Part shown: positions 1 to 6,173 of the stretch, in pieces | Position numbering within the stretch: position 1 is the stretch's first letter | Layout of the letters: every line of letters starts with the position of its first letter | Source: Methylococcaceae bacterium UBA1147 | Lineage (GTDB): Bacteria; Pseudomonadota; Gammaproteobacteria; Methylococcales; UBA1147 | Assembly: GCA_002311315.1 (NCBI GenBank) | Contig: DBZZ01000074.1 | Location: 30,908-37,446 of the forward strand | DNA: 6,539 bases | Direction: 5' to 3' | Made by a program: the position numbers and the translations under genes | The notes under the pieces: generated by a model | Told to the model about the DNA's origin: nothing | What the model saw: only the letters and a program-made list of their open reading frames with translations | The model's database searches: none

Positions 1-2
1 GC

Positions 3-401
3 TCAATCATCCTGGATCAGCATCCCGACGGCAACCCCGGCACAAACGCCCTGCACCAGGCCGTTTAAGAACCAGATCAAGGCCATGAAATAAGGGACCG
101 GCATGAAGGCATAAGAACCATAACCGCTGACCATCCCCATAGCCAGACCGAAAAAGGTTCCGAACAGGAGTCCAAAACGAAGTCCTTTCGGATTAATCAG
201 CAGAGCATAAATCAGGGTAAACGCCAGCGACGCAATCAAGACCACTGCTGAATTCAGAATCATTTTCGATTCATTCTCAGGACGCCACAGATGGGCCGTT
301 TCCTTCATGTAGTCAGCCAGAACGACCCCGTGAAAGATAAAATCGAGCCCGGTCCATAACGCGAATACCGTACTCGTTCCCAATACAAGTTTCCTGAACA
401 T
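3..401 (-). CDS. Four-helix integral membrane protein of unknown function
   Basis: A 132-residue, very hydrophobic protein with four probable membrane helices (about residues 6-26, 48-69, 74-95 and 103-127). A longer polar loop between helices 1 and 2 (about 28-47) holds the PENES stretch. Helix 1 carries buried polar residues (LDFIFHG, Asp20 and His24), and the last helices are rich in Gly and small residues, which suggests tight packing. It resembles conserved small proteobacterial membrane proteins I have seen annotated only as hypothetical, and I cannot assign a function. I chose the ATG at 399-401. In-frame GTG (402-404) and TTG (405-407) codons lie just upstream. A GGGAG Shine-Dalgarno (plus-strand CTCCC, 411-415) is 9 nt from the ATG and 6 nt from the GTG, so the GTG start is also possible. 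The gene is divergent from rapA and ends cleanly with TGA at 3-5. Confidence 0.8.
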   Translation of the reverse strand: MFRKLVLGTSTVFALWTGLDFIFHGVVLADYMKETAHLWRPENESKMILNSAVVLIASLAFTLIYALLINPKGLRFGLLFGTFFGLAMGMVSGYGSYAFMPVPYFMALIWFLNGLVQGVCAGVAVGMLIQDD

Positions 402-460
402 CACCAATATCTCCCAAAATGCATGGCTGAAACCTGAATCCCAGCCTCTGTGTCCGGTCC

Positions 461-466
461 ATTATA
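461..466 (-). promoter_or_regulatory. Consensus -10 box for the membrane-protein gene
   Basis: On the minus strand this reads TATAAT, a perfect sigma-70 -10 hexamer, about 60 nt upstream of the membrane-protein start. At 17-bp spacing the -35 position reads TTCGGG, a poor match, so the promoter would be weak or need an activator. No other promoter candidate was seen upstream of this gene within the divergent region. Confidence 0.35.
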
Positions 467-529
467 TTGGAAGCTCACCAAATCCCGAAGGGACCGACCG
501 CCCAGTCTCGATCTCGATTCAAAAACTCT

Positions 530-558
530 TTGGCTTTTCAGGCTACTTTCAATACCAT
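530..558 (+). promoter_or_regulatory. Candidate sigma-70 promoter of rapA
   Basis: TTGGCT (530-535) and TACCAT (553-558) are separated by exactly 17 bp. Each matches the sigma-70 consensus at 4 of 6 positions. Transcription would start near 565, giving a leader of about 25 nt that contains the GGGGA ribosome-binding site (579-583), 8 nt before the GTG start. The match is moderate and the call rests on spacing and location. Confidence 0.35.
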
Positions 559-590
559 ATCCGCCGCCATCAAAAACTGGGGAATAAACG

Positions 591-3473
591 GTGCAGGAAT
601 TCGTGGCTGGACAGCGTTGGATCAATACGATCGAATCCCAACTCGGACTCGGTACGGTACTGGGTTCAGATTTCAGGACGGTTAACATTCTCTTTCTTTC
701 AACCGGAGAAACTCGGACCTACGCCAAGCAATCCGCTCCACTCCAACGGGTACGTTTTTCCATCGGCGACACGGTGCGCAACCACGAAGGTATGGAGATC
801 ACCGTCGAAGCCATCTCCGAACAGGAAGGCCTGATCACCTATCAAGGCATTGACACGGGAGGCCAGACTACCCGTATGCACGAAGGGCAACTCGACAACT
901 TCGTCCGCCTGGACCGGCCTTTAGACCGCCTGTTCAACGCTCAGGTTGATTCGGATGAATGGTTCGAACTTCGGTACCAGACGGTGCTGGAGCAAAACAG
1001 GCTGCTAAACTCCGAGCTCCGAGGCCTCATCGGATGTAGAACAAGCCTGATCCCTCACCAACTTTATATTGCCCACGAAGTATCACGGCGGTATGCACCC
1101 CGTGTCTTGCTGGCCGATGAAGTCGGCCTGGGCAAGACAATCGAAGCCGGGCTTATTCTTCACCGCCAACTGATCACTGAACAGACCCGGCGGGTCCTGA
1201 TCATCGTACCCGAAACCCTGATCCATCAATGGCTGGTAGAAATGATCCGGCGGTTCAATCTTCATTTCAGGATCTTTGACCAAACCCGCTGCGAGTCGGT
1301 CTGCGAAAGCTCAGGGCACGAGAACCCGTTTTTCAGCGAGCAGTTGGTTCTGTGTTCACTGGATTTCCTGACCAGCCATGCCGAACGTGCCGAACAGGCA
1401 GCCGAGGGACAATGGGATATGGTGATCGTGGATGAAGCGCATCATCTAAAATGGGCCCCTGCCAATTCAAGTCGAGAGTACCAGGTCATAAAAAAGATAT
1501 CCGCTCAGAGCAGGGGCCTCCTCCTACTCACTGGAACCCCGGAACAACTGGGCAAATCCTGTCACTTCGCTAACCTCCGACTACTTGATCCGGACCGATT
1601 CCACAAGCTCGAAGACTTCCTTGAAGAGGAAAAAAACTACAGCCATGTTGCCTCCGCAATGCAGGCGCTAATTGACGACCGACCGCTCACATCTGATGAA
1701 TCCCAATGGATCCATTCAATGCTACCGGATAATGGCCCGCGATTGACAGTCCAGCCGATGGACTCAGAAAAGGCTGAAACAAGACAATTGGAGAAAACAA
1801 GAGAGCAGATCCTCATGCGTTTGCTGGACCAACATGGTACCGGCCGTGTTCTGTTCAGAAATACACGCAACGTGATCAGCAATTTTCCGGCACGTTGTGC
1901 GATACCTTGGCCGTTGGAGAACCCGAACGCCTACACCGGCGAATTGCCATCCACGGCCGAAGATCAACTTGAACAAGCTCTTTGTCCGGAAACGGGCTAC
2001 CGCAAAAAGCAAGCATCCGGGGCCACGGAATGGACGCAACTGGACCCGAGGGCCAAATGGCTTCTGGAACTGGTCCGGTCTCTCAAGCGCCGTAAAATTC
2101 TAGTGATCACAGCAAGCCCGGTTACCGCCATCGAGCTTGCCGGTTTTCTGAAGTCACGAGGTGGGATTGCCGCCGCTGTTTTTCACCAACACCTCAATCT
2201 TGTCGAACGTGACCGGGCCGCGGCTTTCTTCTCCAACATGGAACATGGCAGCCCGGTCATGATCTGTTCGGAAATCGGGAGCGAAGGCCGCAATTTTCAG
2301 TTTTCCCATGACCTGGTGCTTTTCGACCTGCCCTTAAACCCCGACCTGCTCGAACAACGAATCGGCAGACTCGATCGAATCGGGCAGCTCAATACCATCA
2401 ACATACATCTGCCTTACCTGGAAAACACGGGTCAGGAAACCATCTACCGCTGGTATCAAGAAGGTCTCAACGCATTCGAACAGTCGTGCTCAACAGGGAT
2501 GCTGGCTTTCGAGCAGTTCTCGGATCAGTTGCTCGAAGCACTGACACAAGATGGCGCATCCCTGGACAAACTGATCGAGGAAACCCGATCCTTTGACCAA
2601 CTACAAAAACAACGACTGCGCCAGGGCCGAGATCGCCTGCTGGAATATAATTCCTGTCGCCCGCAGGCGGCACAAAAACTGGCGGCCAAGGCCCATAAAA
2701 TGGATCAGGAATCGACTCTTTCCGGCTACATGGAGCGGGTGTTTGACTGCTTCGGGGTAGAAAGCGACATCCACAGTACCGAATGCCTGATCCTGCACCC
2801 TGGCACTCATCTGGCAGAGCCTTTTCCCTGTCTTCCGGAGGACGGCGTCACCATTACATTTGACCGGGAAACAGCCCTTTCCAACGAAGAGGTTCAGTAC
2901 ATTACCTGGGAACACCCGATGGTGGTTCGAGTGATGGAACAGATACGTATCGGGGAACTCGGCAACACTGCCTTGACAGCCCTGGAAAGCCCCGAATTCC
3001 CATCGGGTACAATGCTTCTCGAATGCATCTACATCATCGAAGCCACAGATTCGGCTGAATTCAGGGGTCACACCTACCTGCCCCCCTTGGCAATCCGGGT
3101 CGTGGTTGATCAGCAGGGAAGGGAATACGGATCGGTTCTTCGCTCTGAACAGATCCGAAGCAATCAACGGGATGTCAATCTGGAGACAGCCTGCAAGATC
3201 ATCCGCTTGCAGGAACGACAAATCCGTCGACTGATCGTCATTGCCGAGCAAACAGCCGAAAAACAGGCCAAAGAAACCCGTCAATCGGCTCGGAGCGAGA
3301 GCAGCCGAAAACTAACGACCGAAATCGAGCGGCTCCGCGATCTGCGTCGGGTAAATCGGAACGTAAGGGACGAGGAAATCGAATTCTTTCGGAATCAGCT
3401 CAACGCAATCGGGGAAATGATCGAATCTGCACCGCTGCGACTGGACGCAATCAGGGTTATTGTCACGCTTTGA
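591..3473 (+). CDS. rapA: RNA polymerase-associated ATPase RapA (SNF2/SWI2 family)
   Basis: RapA (HepA) is a Swi2/Snf2-type ATPase that binds core RNA polymerase and promotes its recycling from stalled or post-termination complexes. At 960 residues it matches the E. coli length (968). The N-terminal region of about 107 residues (GQRW...ESQLGLGTV) is the SH3/Tudor-like RNA polymerase-binding part. The first RecA-like lobe has DEVGLGKT (176-183, Walker A Lys182), DEAHH (281-285) and TGTPEQLG (314-321). The second lobe has SEIGSEGRNFQF (560-571) and LEQRIGRLDRIGQ (587-599, arginine fingers). A charged helical segment (about 865-930) leads to the C-terminal RLDAIRVIV, which matches the E. coli end. 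The start is GTG: the in-frame TAA at 585-587 excludes anything further upstream, and the first residues align with E. coli. No frameshift or missing motif was seen. The gene stands alone, divergent from the membrane-protein gene and convergent with the DUF2892 gene. Confidence 0.97.
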   Translation: MQEFVAGQRWINTIESQLGLGTVLGSDFRTVNILFLSTGETRTYAKQSAPLQRVRFSIGDTVRNHEGMEITVEAISEQEGLITYQGIDTGGQTTRMHEGQLDNFVRLDRPLDRLFNAQVDSDEWFELRYQTVLEQNRLLNSELRGLIGCRTSLIPHQLYIAHEVSRRYAPRVLLADEVGLGKTIEAGLILHRQLITEQTRRVLIIVPETLIHQWLVEMIRRFNLHFRIFDQTRCESVCESSGHENPFFSEQLVLCSLDFLTSHAERAEQAAEGQWDMVIVDEAHHLKWAPANSSREYQVIKKISAQSRGLLLLTGTPEQLGKSCHFANLRLLDPDRFHKLEDFLEEEKNYSHVASAMQALIDDRPLTSDESQWIHSMLPDNGPRLTVQPMDSEKAETRQLEKTREQILMRLLDQHGTGRVLFRNTRNVISNFPARCAIPWPLENPNAYTGELPSTAEDQLEQALCPETGYRKKQASGATEWTQLDPRAKWLLELVRSLKRRKILVITASPVTAIELAGFLKSRGGIAAAVFHQHLNLVERDRAAAFFSNMEHGSPVMICSEIGSEGRNFQFSHDLVLFDLPLNPDLLEQRIGRLDRIGQLNTINIHLPYLENTGQETIYRWYQEGLNAFEQSCSTGMLAFEQFSDQLLEALTQDGASLDKLIEETRSFDQLQKQRLRQGRDRLLEYNSCRPQAAQKLAAKAHKMDQESTLSGYMERVFDCFGVESDIHSTECLILHPGTHLAEPFPCLPEDGVTITFDRETALSNEEVQYITWEHPMVVRVMEQIRIGELGNTALTALESPEFPSGTMLLECIYIIEATDSAEFRGHTYLPPLAIRVVVDQQGREYGSVLRSEQIRSNQRDVNLETACKIIRLQERQIRRLIVIAEQTAEKQAKETRQSARSESSRKLTTEIERLRDLRRVNRNVRDEEIEFFRNQLNAIGEMIESAPLRLDAIRVIVTL

Positions 3474-3560
3474 CGAACCGCAGATCAGGAAGACGGCGGG
3501 GAAGGATCCTGGTCCGAAGCTACGGAACCCTAGCAGGATTGACACAAAGCCGGTTCAACC

Positions 3561-3592
3561 GGGTGCGCGAAGAGCCTACGCTACACGCACCC
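3561..3592. repeat. Inverted repeat, possible dispersed palindrome remnant
   Basis: GGGTGCG (3561-3567) and CGCACCC (3586-3592) form a perfect 7-bp stem around an 18-nt spacer containing CCTACGCTAC. Just before it is a smaller hairpin, CCGGT-TCA-ACCGG (3551-3563), which overlaps the first arm. From memory, the GGGTGCG/CGCACCC plus CTACGCTACG vocabulary resembles short intergenic palindromes scattered through many proteobacterial and cyanobacterial genomes. Only one copy is in this window, so the assignment is tentative. Confidence 0.3.
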
Positions 3593-3617
3593 AGCAACCG
3601 CTGGCTGGCCAGTACCA

Positions 3618-3649
3618 TTATCTGTCAAAAGCAAAATATTTTCAGATAA
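3618..3649. terminator. Inverted repeat between convergent genes, possible weak bidirectional terminator
   Basis: TTATCTG (3618-3624) pairs perfectly with CAGATAA (3643-3649). After a 2-nt bulge, AAAA (3627-3630) pairs with TTTT (3639-3642) around an 8-nt loop. It lies 145 bp past the rapA stop and 75 bp past the stop of the opposing DUF2892 gene, where a shared terminator would be expected. It is AT-rich and no T-run follows on either strand, so it is not a classical intrinsic terminator. An operator-type palindrome is an alternative. Confidence 0.25.
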
Positions 3650-3723
3650 CCCGAGCTACCGAATTTCCTTCAACGCCAACCTGTAACAGTATCAAAGACC
3701 CGGAAGCGGACCAAAGCCAATCT

Positions 3724-3930
3724 CTACTTAGCCTCCTTAGCCTCCCTGGCCTCCCACAAATCCATTGCCTTGTATACCGGGCAAATGCCAGTCCAATACT
3801 GTTGAAGCAGGGCGATCCCAACCAGGAAAATGAGAAAGTATCCGATAGCAAAAGAAACGCTATCCAGCAAAATCCCCGAGGTAATCAACCCACCAACGAT
3901 GGCATCGTGTAAACGTGTTCTATCTTCCAC
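3724..3930 (-). CDS. DUF2892/YgaP-type small inner-membrane protein
   Basis: A 68-residue protein with a short polar N-terminus (VEDRTRLHDA), two hydrophobic segments (about 10-23 and 27-45) and then TGICPVYKAMD (47-57). Two helices followed by (T)G-x-C-P-hydrophobic-Y is the pattern of the DUF2892 domain, which occurs alone or fused behind a rhodanese domain in YgaP proteins. Cys50 is the conserved Cys of that motif. The start is GTG (3928-3930), supported by a near-ideal ribosome-binding site AAGGAGG (plus-strand CCTCCTT, 3938-3944) with 7-nt spacing. This strongly favours a real, well-translated gene. The C-terminus is the repetitive EAREAKEAK followed directly by TAG. It is convergent with rapA and divergent from the alcohol dehydrogenase. 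Its function is unknown. A membrane partner for persulfide chemistry is an inference from the YgaP fusion only. Confidence 0.85.
   Translation of the reverse strand: MEDRTRLHDAIVGGLITSGILLDSVSFAIGYFLIFLVGIALLQQYWTGICPVYKAMDLWEAREAKEAK
3727..3753 (-). repeat. Three 9-bp tandem repeats at the end of the DUF2892 gene
   Basis: Read on the minus strand, the last nine codons are GAGGCCAGG, GAGGCTAAG, GAGGCTAAG, then TAG. Two copies are identical and one differs at two positions. The repeat keeps the reading frame and encodes Glu-Ala-Arg/Lys three times, a charged helical tail. The array runs to the base before the stop codon. Confidence 0.85.
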
Positions 3931-3954
3931 AGCAAATCCTCCTTTTCAGTTTTT

Positions 3955-3960
3955 AATATA
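3955..3960 (-). promoter_or_regulatory. Possible -10 box of the DUF2892 gene
   Basis: TATATT on the minus strand, ending 25 nt upstream of the GTG start. Transcription from it would begin near 3948, leaving a leader of under 20 nt that still includes the strong ribosome-binding site. The -35 position at 17-bp spacing reads CTGGCT, a weak match. Confidence 0.3.
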
Positions 3961-4124
3961 GTCAATTGGGCCCAGCAAGCCAGGTTCGTCCATGGTTAGC
4001 GACCGCTTCTCGAAATCAATTCCCTCTGGGCATACCCGGCTTCTTATGTGCTTATATCATGATGATGAGAATCCCTCAAGGGCGTATCAGAGATCATGTT
4101 GTTGGTGAGAACTGGCTTCCGATT

Positions 4125-4200
4125 CAGGGTTCTCGGAAACCCTGTGAAAACCGTAGGTTGCCTCTTCGGGAAAGGCTATACCCCTAGCGAAAAAAGCCTT
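4125..4200. promoter_or_regulatory. Cluster of consecutive and competing hairpins
   Basis: In plus-strand order there are four possible stems. CAGGGTT/AACCCTG (4125-4131 with 4138-4144) is a perfect 7-bp stem with a 6-nt loop. AACC/GGTT (4149-4152 with 4156-4159) has a 3-nt loop. GCCT/AGGC (4160-4163 with 4173-4176) is the third. AAGGCT/AGCCTT (4172-4177 with 4195-4200) is a perfect 6-bp stem. The last two share bases 4173-4176 and cannot form together. It could be a leader RNA on either strand (77 nt before the dehydrogenase start, or about 195 nt before the DUF2892 start) or simply inverted-repeat-rich spacer. No T-run follows the final plus-strand stem. Confidence 0.3.
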
Positions 4201-4243
4201 GGGTCTCTGTTTAACATGAAATCTTTTACGTACACTTGGTACT

Positions 4244-4256
4244 GGCCGGACCGGCC
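4244..4256. promoter_or_regulatory. GC palindrome upstream of the alcohol dehydrogenase, possible operator
   Basis: GGCCGG-A-CCGGCC is a perfect inverted repeat with a single central base, and GGCCGGAC is also repeated directly at 4244-4251 and 4253-4260. It sits 20 bp before the dehydrogenase ATG and just downstream of a weak -10-like TACACT (4231-4236). A repressor site there is plausible but unproven. Confidence 0.25.
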
Positions 4257-4276
4257 GGACGCTTGACCCCTGACTT

Positions 4277-5281
4277 ATGGCCAAGATGATGAAAGCAATG
4301 GTAATGACCAGACCCGGCATTCCCCTGCAGCCCCGCCAATTACCGATCCCTACCCCGGGTGAGAACCAAGTCCTGATTCAGGTTCATGCCTGTGCCGTTT
4401 GCCGGACCGACCTGCATGTACTGGACGGTGACCTAACCAAACCCAACCTGCCCCTGATTCCCGGACATGAAATTGTCGGATCTGTCATTGAACGTGGTCC
4501 CAGAGTAACGGGGCTAAAAATCGGTGACCGCATCGGCGTACCCTGGTTGGGCGGCACCTGCAAATCCTGTCCGTTTTGCCTTTCTGGTTTGGAAAACCTT
4601 TGCGACCACCCCACGTTCACCGGTTACCAGGTTCACGGCGGCTACTCCGAGTTTACCGTGGCCAACGCGCAGTATTGCTTCAGGATCCCCGACTCATACA
4701 GCGACACCGGTGCGGCTCCCCTTCTTTGCGCAGGCTTGATCGGATACCGTTCCCTAAACATGGCCGGCCTTTGTAAAAGAATCGGGCTCTACGGCTTTGG
4801 GGCAGCGGCTCATATCATCGCGCAGGTTGCCGTTTATCGCGGCATCGACGTCTACGCTTTTACCCGCCAGGGAGATTTAAAGGGGCAGGAGTTTGCCCGT
4901 TCGCTCGGAGCCGTATGGGCAGGTGATTCCGACAGATTTCCTCCCGTATCCCTGGATGCGGCTATCCTCTTTGCCCCGGTCGGCAGCCTCGTACCTTTGG
5001 CACTGAAAGCCATACGAAAAGGAGGAAAAGTCGTTTGCGCCGGAATCCACATGAGTGACATTCCGAGGTTTCCCTACAAACTCCTGTGGCAAGAGCGGAG
5101 CATTTGCTCGGTCGCCAACCTGACCCGGCAGGATGGTATCGATTTTTTCCGGGTCGCACCGGAGGTACCCGTGCGAACCGTGGTGTCCCCTTACCCACTG
5201 GAATCCGCCAACCAGGCCCTTGAAGACGTGCGAAACGGAAGAATCAGCGGTGCGGCTGTTCTCGTACCCGATACAAGCTGA
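4277..5281 (+). CDS. Zinc-dependent medium-chain alcohol dehydrogenase
   Basis: A 334-residue medium-chain dehydrogenase/reductase that interconverts alcohols and aldehydes or ketones with NAD(P)(H), probably in the cytoplasm. The catalytic zinc ligands are Cys42 (VCRTDLH), His64 (GHEIVG) and Cys151 (LLCAGL). The structural zinc lobe has Cys95, Cys98, Cys101 and Cys109, all present. The cofactor fold starts at IGLYGFGAAAHIIAQVA (169-185). That sequence resembles the CAD2-like zinc-binding dehydrogenase subgroup rather than classical propanol-preferring AdhP, so no gene symbol is given. Length and domain order are normal. An in-frame TGA at 4271-4273 means the ATG at 4277 is the first possible start. 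ATGs at 4286 and 4289 are alternatives, and MKAMV at 4289 looks like the usual family start. None has a clear Shine-Dalgarno. It is transcribed alone, convergent with the rhodanese gene. The physiological substrate cannot be read from the sequence. Confidence 0.93.
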   Translation: MAKMMKAMVMTRPGIPLQPRQLPIPTPGENQVLIQVHACAVCRTDLHVLDGDLTKPNLPLIPGHEIVGSVIERGPRVTGLKIGDRIGVPWLGGTCKSCPFCLSGLENLCDHPTFTGYQVHGGYSEFTVANAQYCFRIPDSYSDTGAAPLLCAGLIGYRSLNMAGLCKRIGLYGFGAAAHIIAQVAVYRGIDVYAFTRQGDLKGQEFARSLGAVWAGDSDRFPPVSLDAAILFAPVGSLVPLALKAIRKGGKVVCAGIHMSDIPRFPYKLLWQERSICSVANLTRQDGIDFFRVAPEVPVRTVVSPYPLESANQALEDVRNGRISGAAVLVPDTS

Positions 5282-5408
5282 CCAGTAACTCCCTTAAGAG
5301 TCCGCCGCCAGCCATTGAAACGACCGCTGTTGGCACACCTCAGCCTTCAATCCATTTGCTCATTCCAGCTCCGAACCAGTCAGGAATATCCCTGAAAATC
5401 CGCTCTCA
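5282..5408. other. Convergent spacer with a weak stem
   Basis: This stretch lies between the dehydrogenase stop and the opposing rhodanese stop. The only structure I see is TCAGG/CCTGA (5380-5384 with 5391-5395, 6-nt loop). It is too short, and lacks the T-run, to be called a confident terminator on either strand. On the minus strand the rhodanese frame continues after its stops for 20 sense codons here. Confidence 0.4.
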
Positions 5409-6074
5409 CTAGTTCCTGATCGTGGTCAAGCCGACGCTTTCCCAAGCCTGAATGCCACCCCGGTACCATTTGAGCTTGGTTGCTGGATACCCAAGTTTGA
5501 GCAGCGCGTGGAGGGTTCTTGGTCCCTGTCCGCACCAGATCCCGAAGCAATAAACAACCAGTGTCTTGGCATTGCTGAAATTGAAATGGTCATTGTTTCC
5601 GGAAACACCAAACTGTCCGATCAGGATCTCTTCCACCATGATGGGGTTTGCGCCGACTTCCGCAATCAGATGATTGCCGTAAACGTTCACCGAACCGGGA
5701 ATTGTTCCCTTTAGCACCTGATTACTGGAACGCGTATCAACCACCAGCACTGACCTATCTCCGCCTTCAATTCGTCGGAGATACTGGATTACTTCCAGTT
5801 CTCCAACCGTTTCAATGGCTTTTATCCTGATTGGCTGCAAGCAGTGCGGCGGACAATCCCGAGAGGTCAGCGCAAGGTCGTCGACAATTCGGTTTCGGCG
5901 GTTCTGATTACGCATGACCGTCGTTCGCTTGCCGTTGTGAAGAACGCGGAACGACCCAAGTTGCGGTGCAATCATTACCTTCAAATCGCGCTCACCAGCT
6001 TGGGAACTAAACGACATCAACAGCAAAACCGACAACACAAACCCGAACCGAAACAGTCTGGATAAGAACCTCAT
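5409..6074 (-). CDS. Exported rhodanese-like domain protein
   Basis: A 221-residue protein with a signal peptide (positive MRFLSRLFR, hydrophobic GFVLSVLLLMSF, probable cleavage after SQA near residue 26), so it should act in the periplasm. The mature part begins with a linker containing CPPHC (74-78) and IETVGELEVIQYL (87-99). One rhodanese fold follows: VVDTR (111-115), GTIPGSVNV (123-131), the active-site strand VVYC with Cys176 and loop CFGIWCGQGP (176-185), and YRGGIQAWESVGL (204-216). Rhodaneses carry sulfane sulfur on the active Cys, and the substrate here is unknown. As I recall, the CPPHC segment and the C-x4-C-G-Q active loop mark a subgroup of exported proteobacterial rhodaneses. 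I chose the ATG at 6072-6074 because it opens the signal peptide and has GGAG (plus-strand CTCC, 6083-6086) 8 nt upstream. The longer frame to 6239 would start upstream of the promoter. It is a single gene, convergent with the dehydrogenase. Confidence 0.92.
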   Translation of the reverse strand: MRFLSRLFRFGFVLSVLLLMSFSSQAGERDLKVMIAPQLGSFRVLHNGKRTTVMRNQNRRNRIVDDLALTSRDCPPHCLQPIRIKAIETVGELEVIQYLRRIEGGDRSVLVVDTRSSNQVLKGTIPGSVNVYGNHLIAEVGANPIMVEEILIGQFGVSGNNDHFNFSNAKTLVVYCFGIWCGQGPRTLHALLKLGYPATKLKWYRGGIQAWESVGLTTIRN

Positions 6075-6110
6075 GCATATTTCTCCGCTTGGTTGAAGAT
6101 CTTTATGGCC

Positions 6111-6131
6111 CATGGGTGAGCAAAAACACCC
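6111..6131. other. Small stem-loop in the rhodanese leader
   Basis: GGGTG (6114-6118) pairs with CACCC (6127-6131) around an 8-nt A-rich (plus strand) loop, about 40 nt upstream of the rhodanese ATG. It falls in the untranslated leader predicted from the upstream promoter. It is short, leaves the ribosome-binding site free, and may have no role. Confidence 0.2.
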
Positions 6132-6173
6132 TGGCACGATAACGTGAACAGCACCAACCTCTTTGTCAACCGC

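Larger units (their letters stand above)
3931..4276. other. Divergent intergenic region with hairpins, no gene seen
   Basis: This 346-bp stretch separates the divergent DUF2892 gene and the alcohol dehydrogenase, so it must hold both promoters. Short ORFs on both strands give low-complexity or unrelated translations with no ribosome-binding sites, and I reject them. Identifiable elements are the DUF2892 ribosome-binding site and a TATATT -10 box, a cluster of hairpins at 4125-4200, and an odd GC palindrome at 4244-4256. I compared it from memory with c-di-GMP, fluoride, TPP and cobalamin riboswitch consensus sequences and found no match. Confidence 0.6.

Noticed and set aside
401..688. 95-codon minus-strand ORF across the rapA start
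   Set aside because: It covers the divergent promoter region and the rapA 5' end, has a Ser/Arg-rich composition, and no start signal was seen.
2601..3284. 227-codon minus-strand ORF
   Set aside because: It lies wholly inside rapA on the opposite strand. Its open frame is explained by rapA codon usage, and it matches no family I know.
591..3473. SNF2-type helicase as part of a phage-defence island
   Set aside because: Sequence match and length identify the housekeeping RapA, and no methyltransferase, nuclease or other defence partner is nearby.
3460..3912. 150-codon plus-strand ORF after rapA
   Set aside because: It overlaps the rapA end and runs antisense through the well-supported DUF2892 gene. 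Its translation is polar and low in recognisable structure, and no ribosome-binding site precedes it.
3931..4276. Riboswitch or small RNA gene in the divergent spacer
   Set aside because: Compared by eye with c-di-GMP, fluoride, TPP and cobalamin motifs, no conserved core was found. Only unassigned hairpins remain.
4087..4320. 77-codon minus-strand ORF in the spacer
   Set aside because: It has a short hydrophobic start and then a basic, irregular tail, overlaps the dehydrogenase start, and has no ribosome-binding site or family resemblance.
5844..6065. 73-codon plus-strand ORF
   Set aside because: It is antisense to the rhodanese N-terminal region with a basic, Gln-rich translation, and is best explained as a shadow frame.
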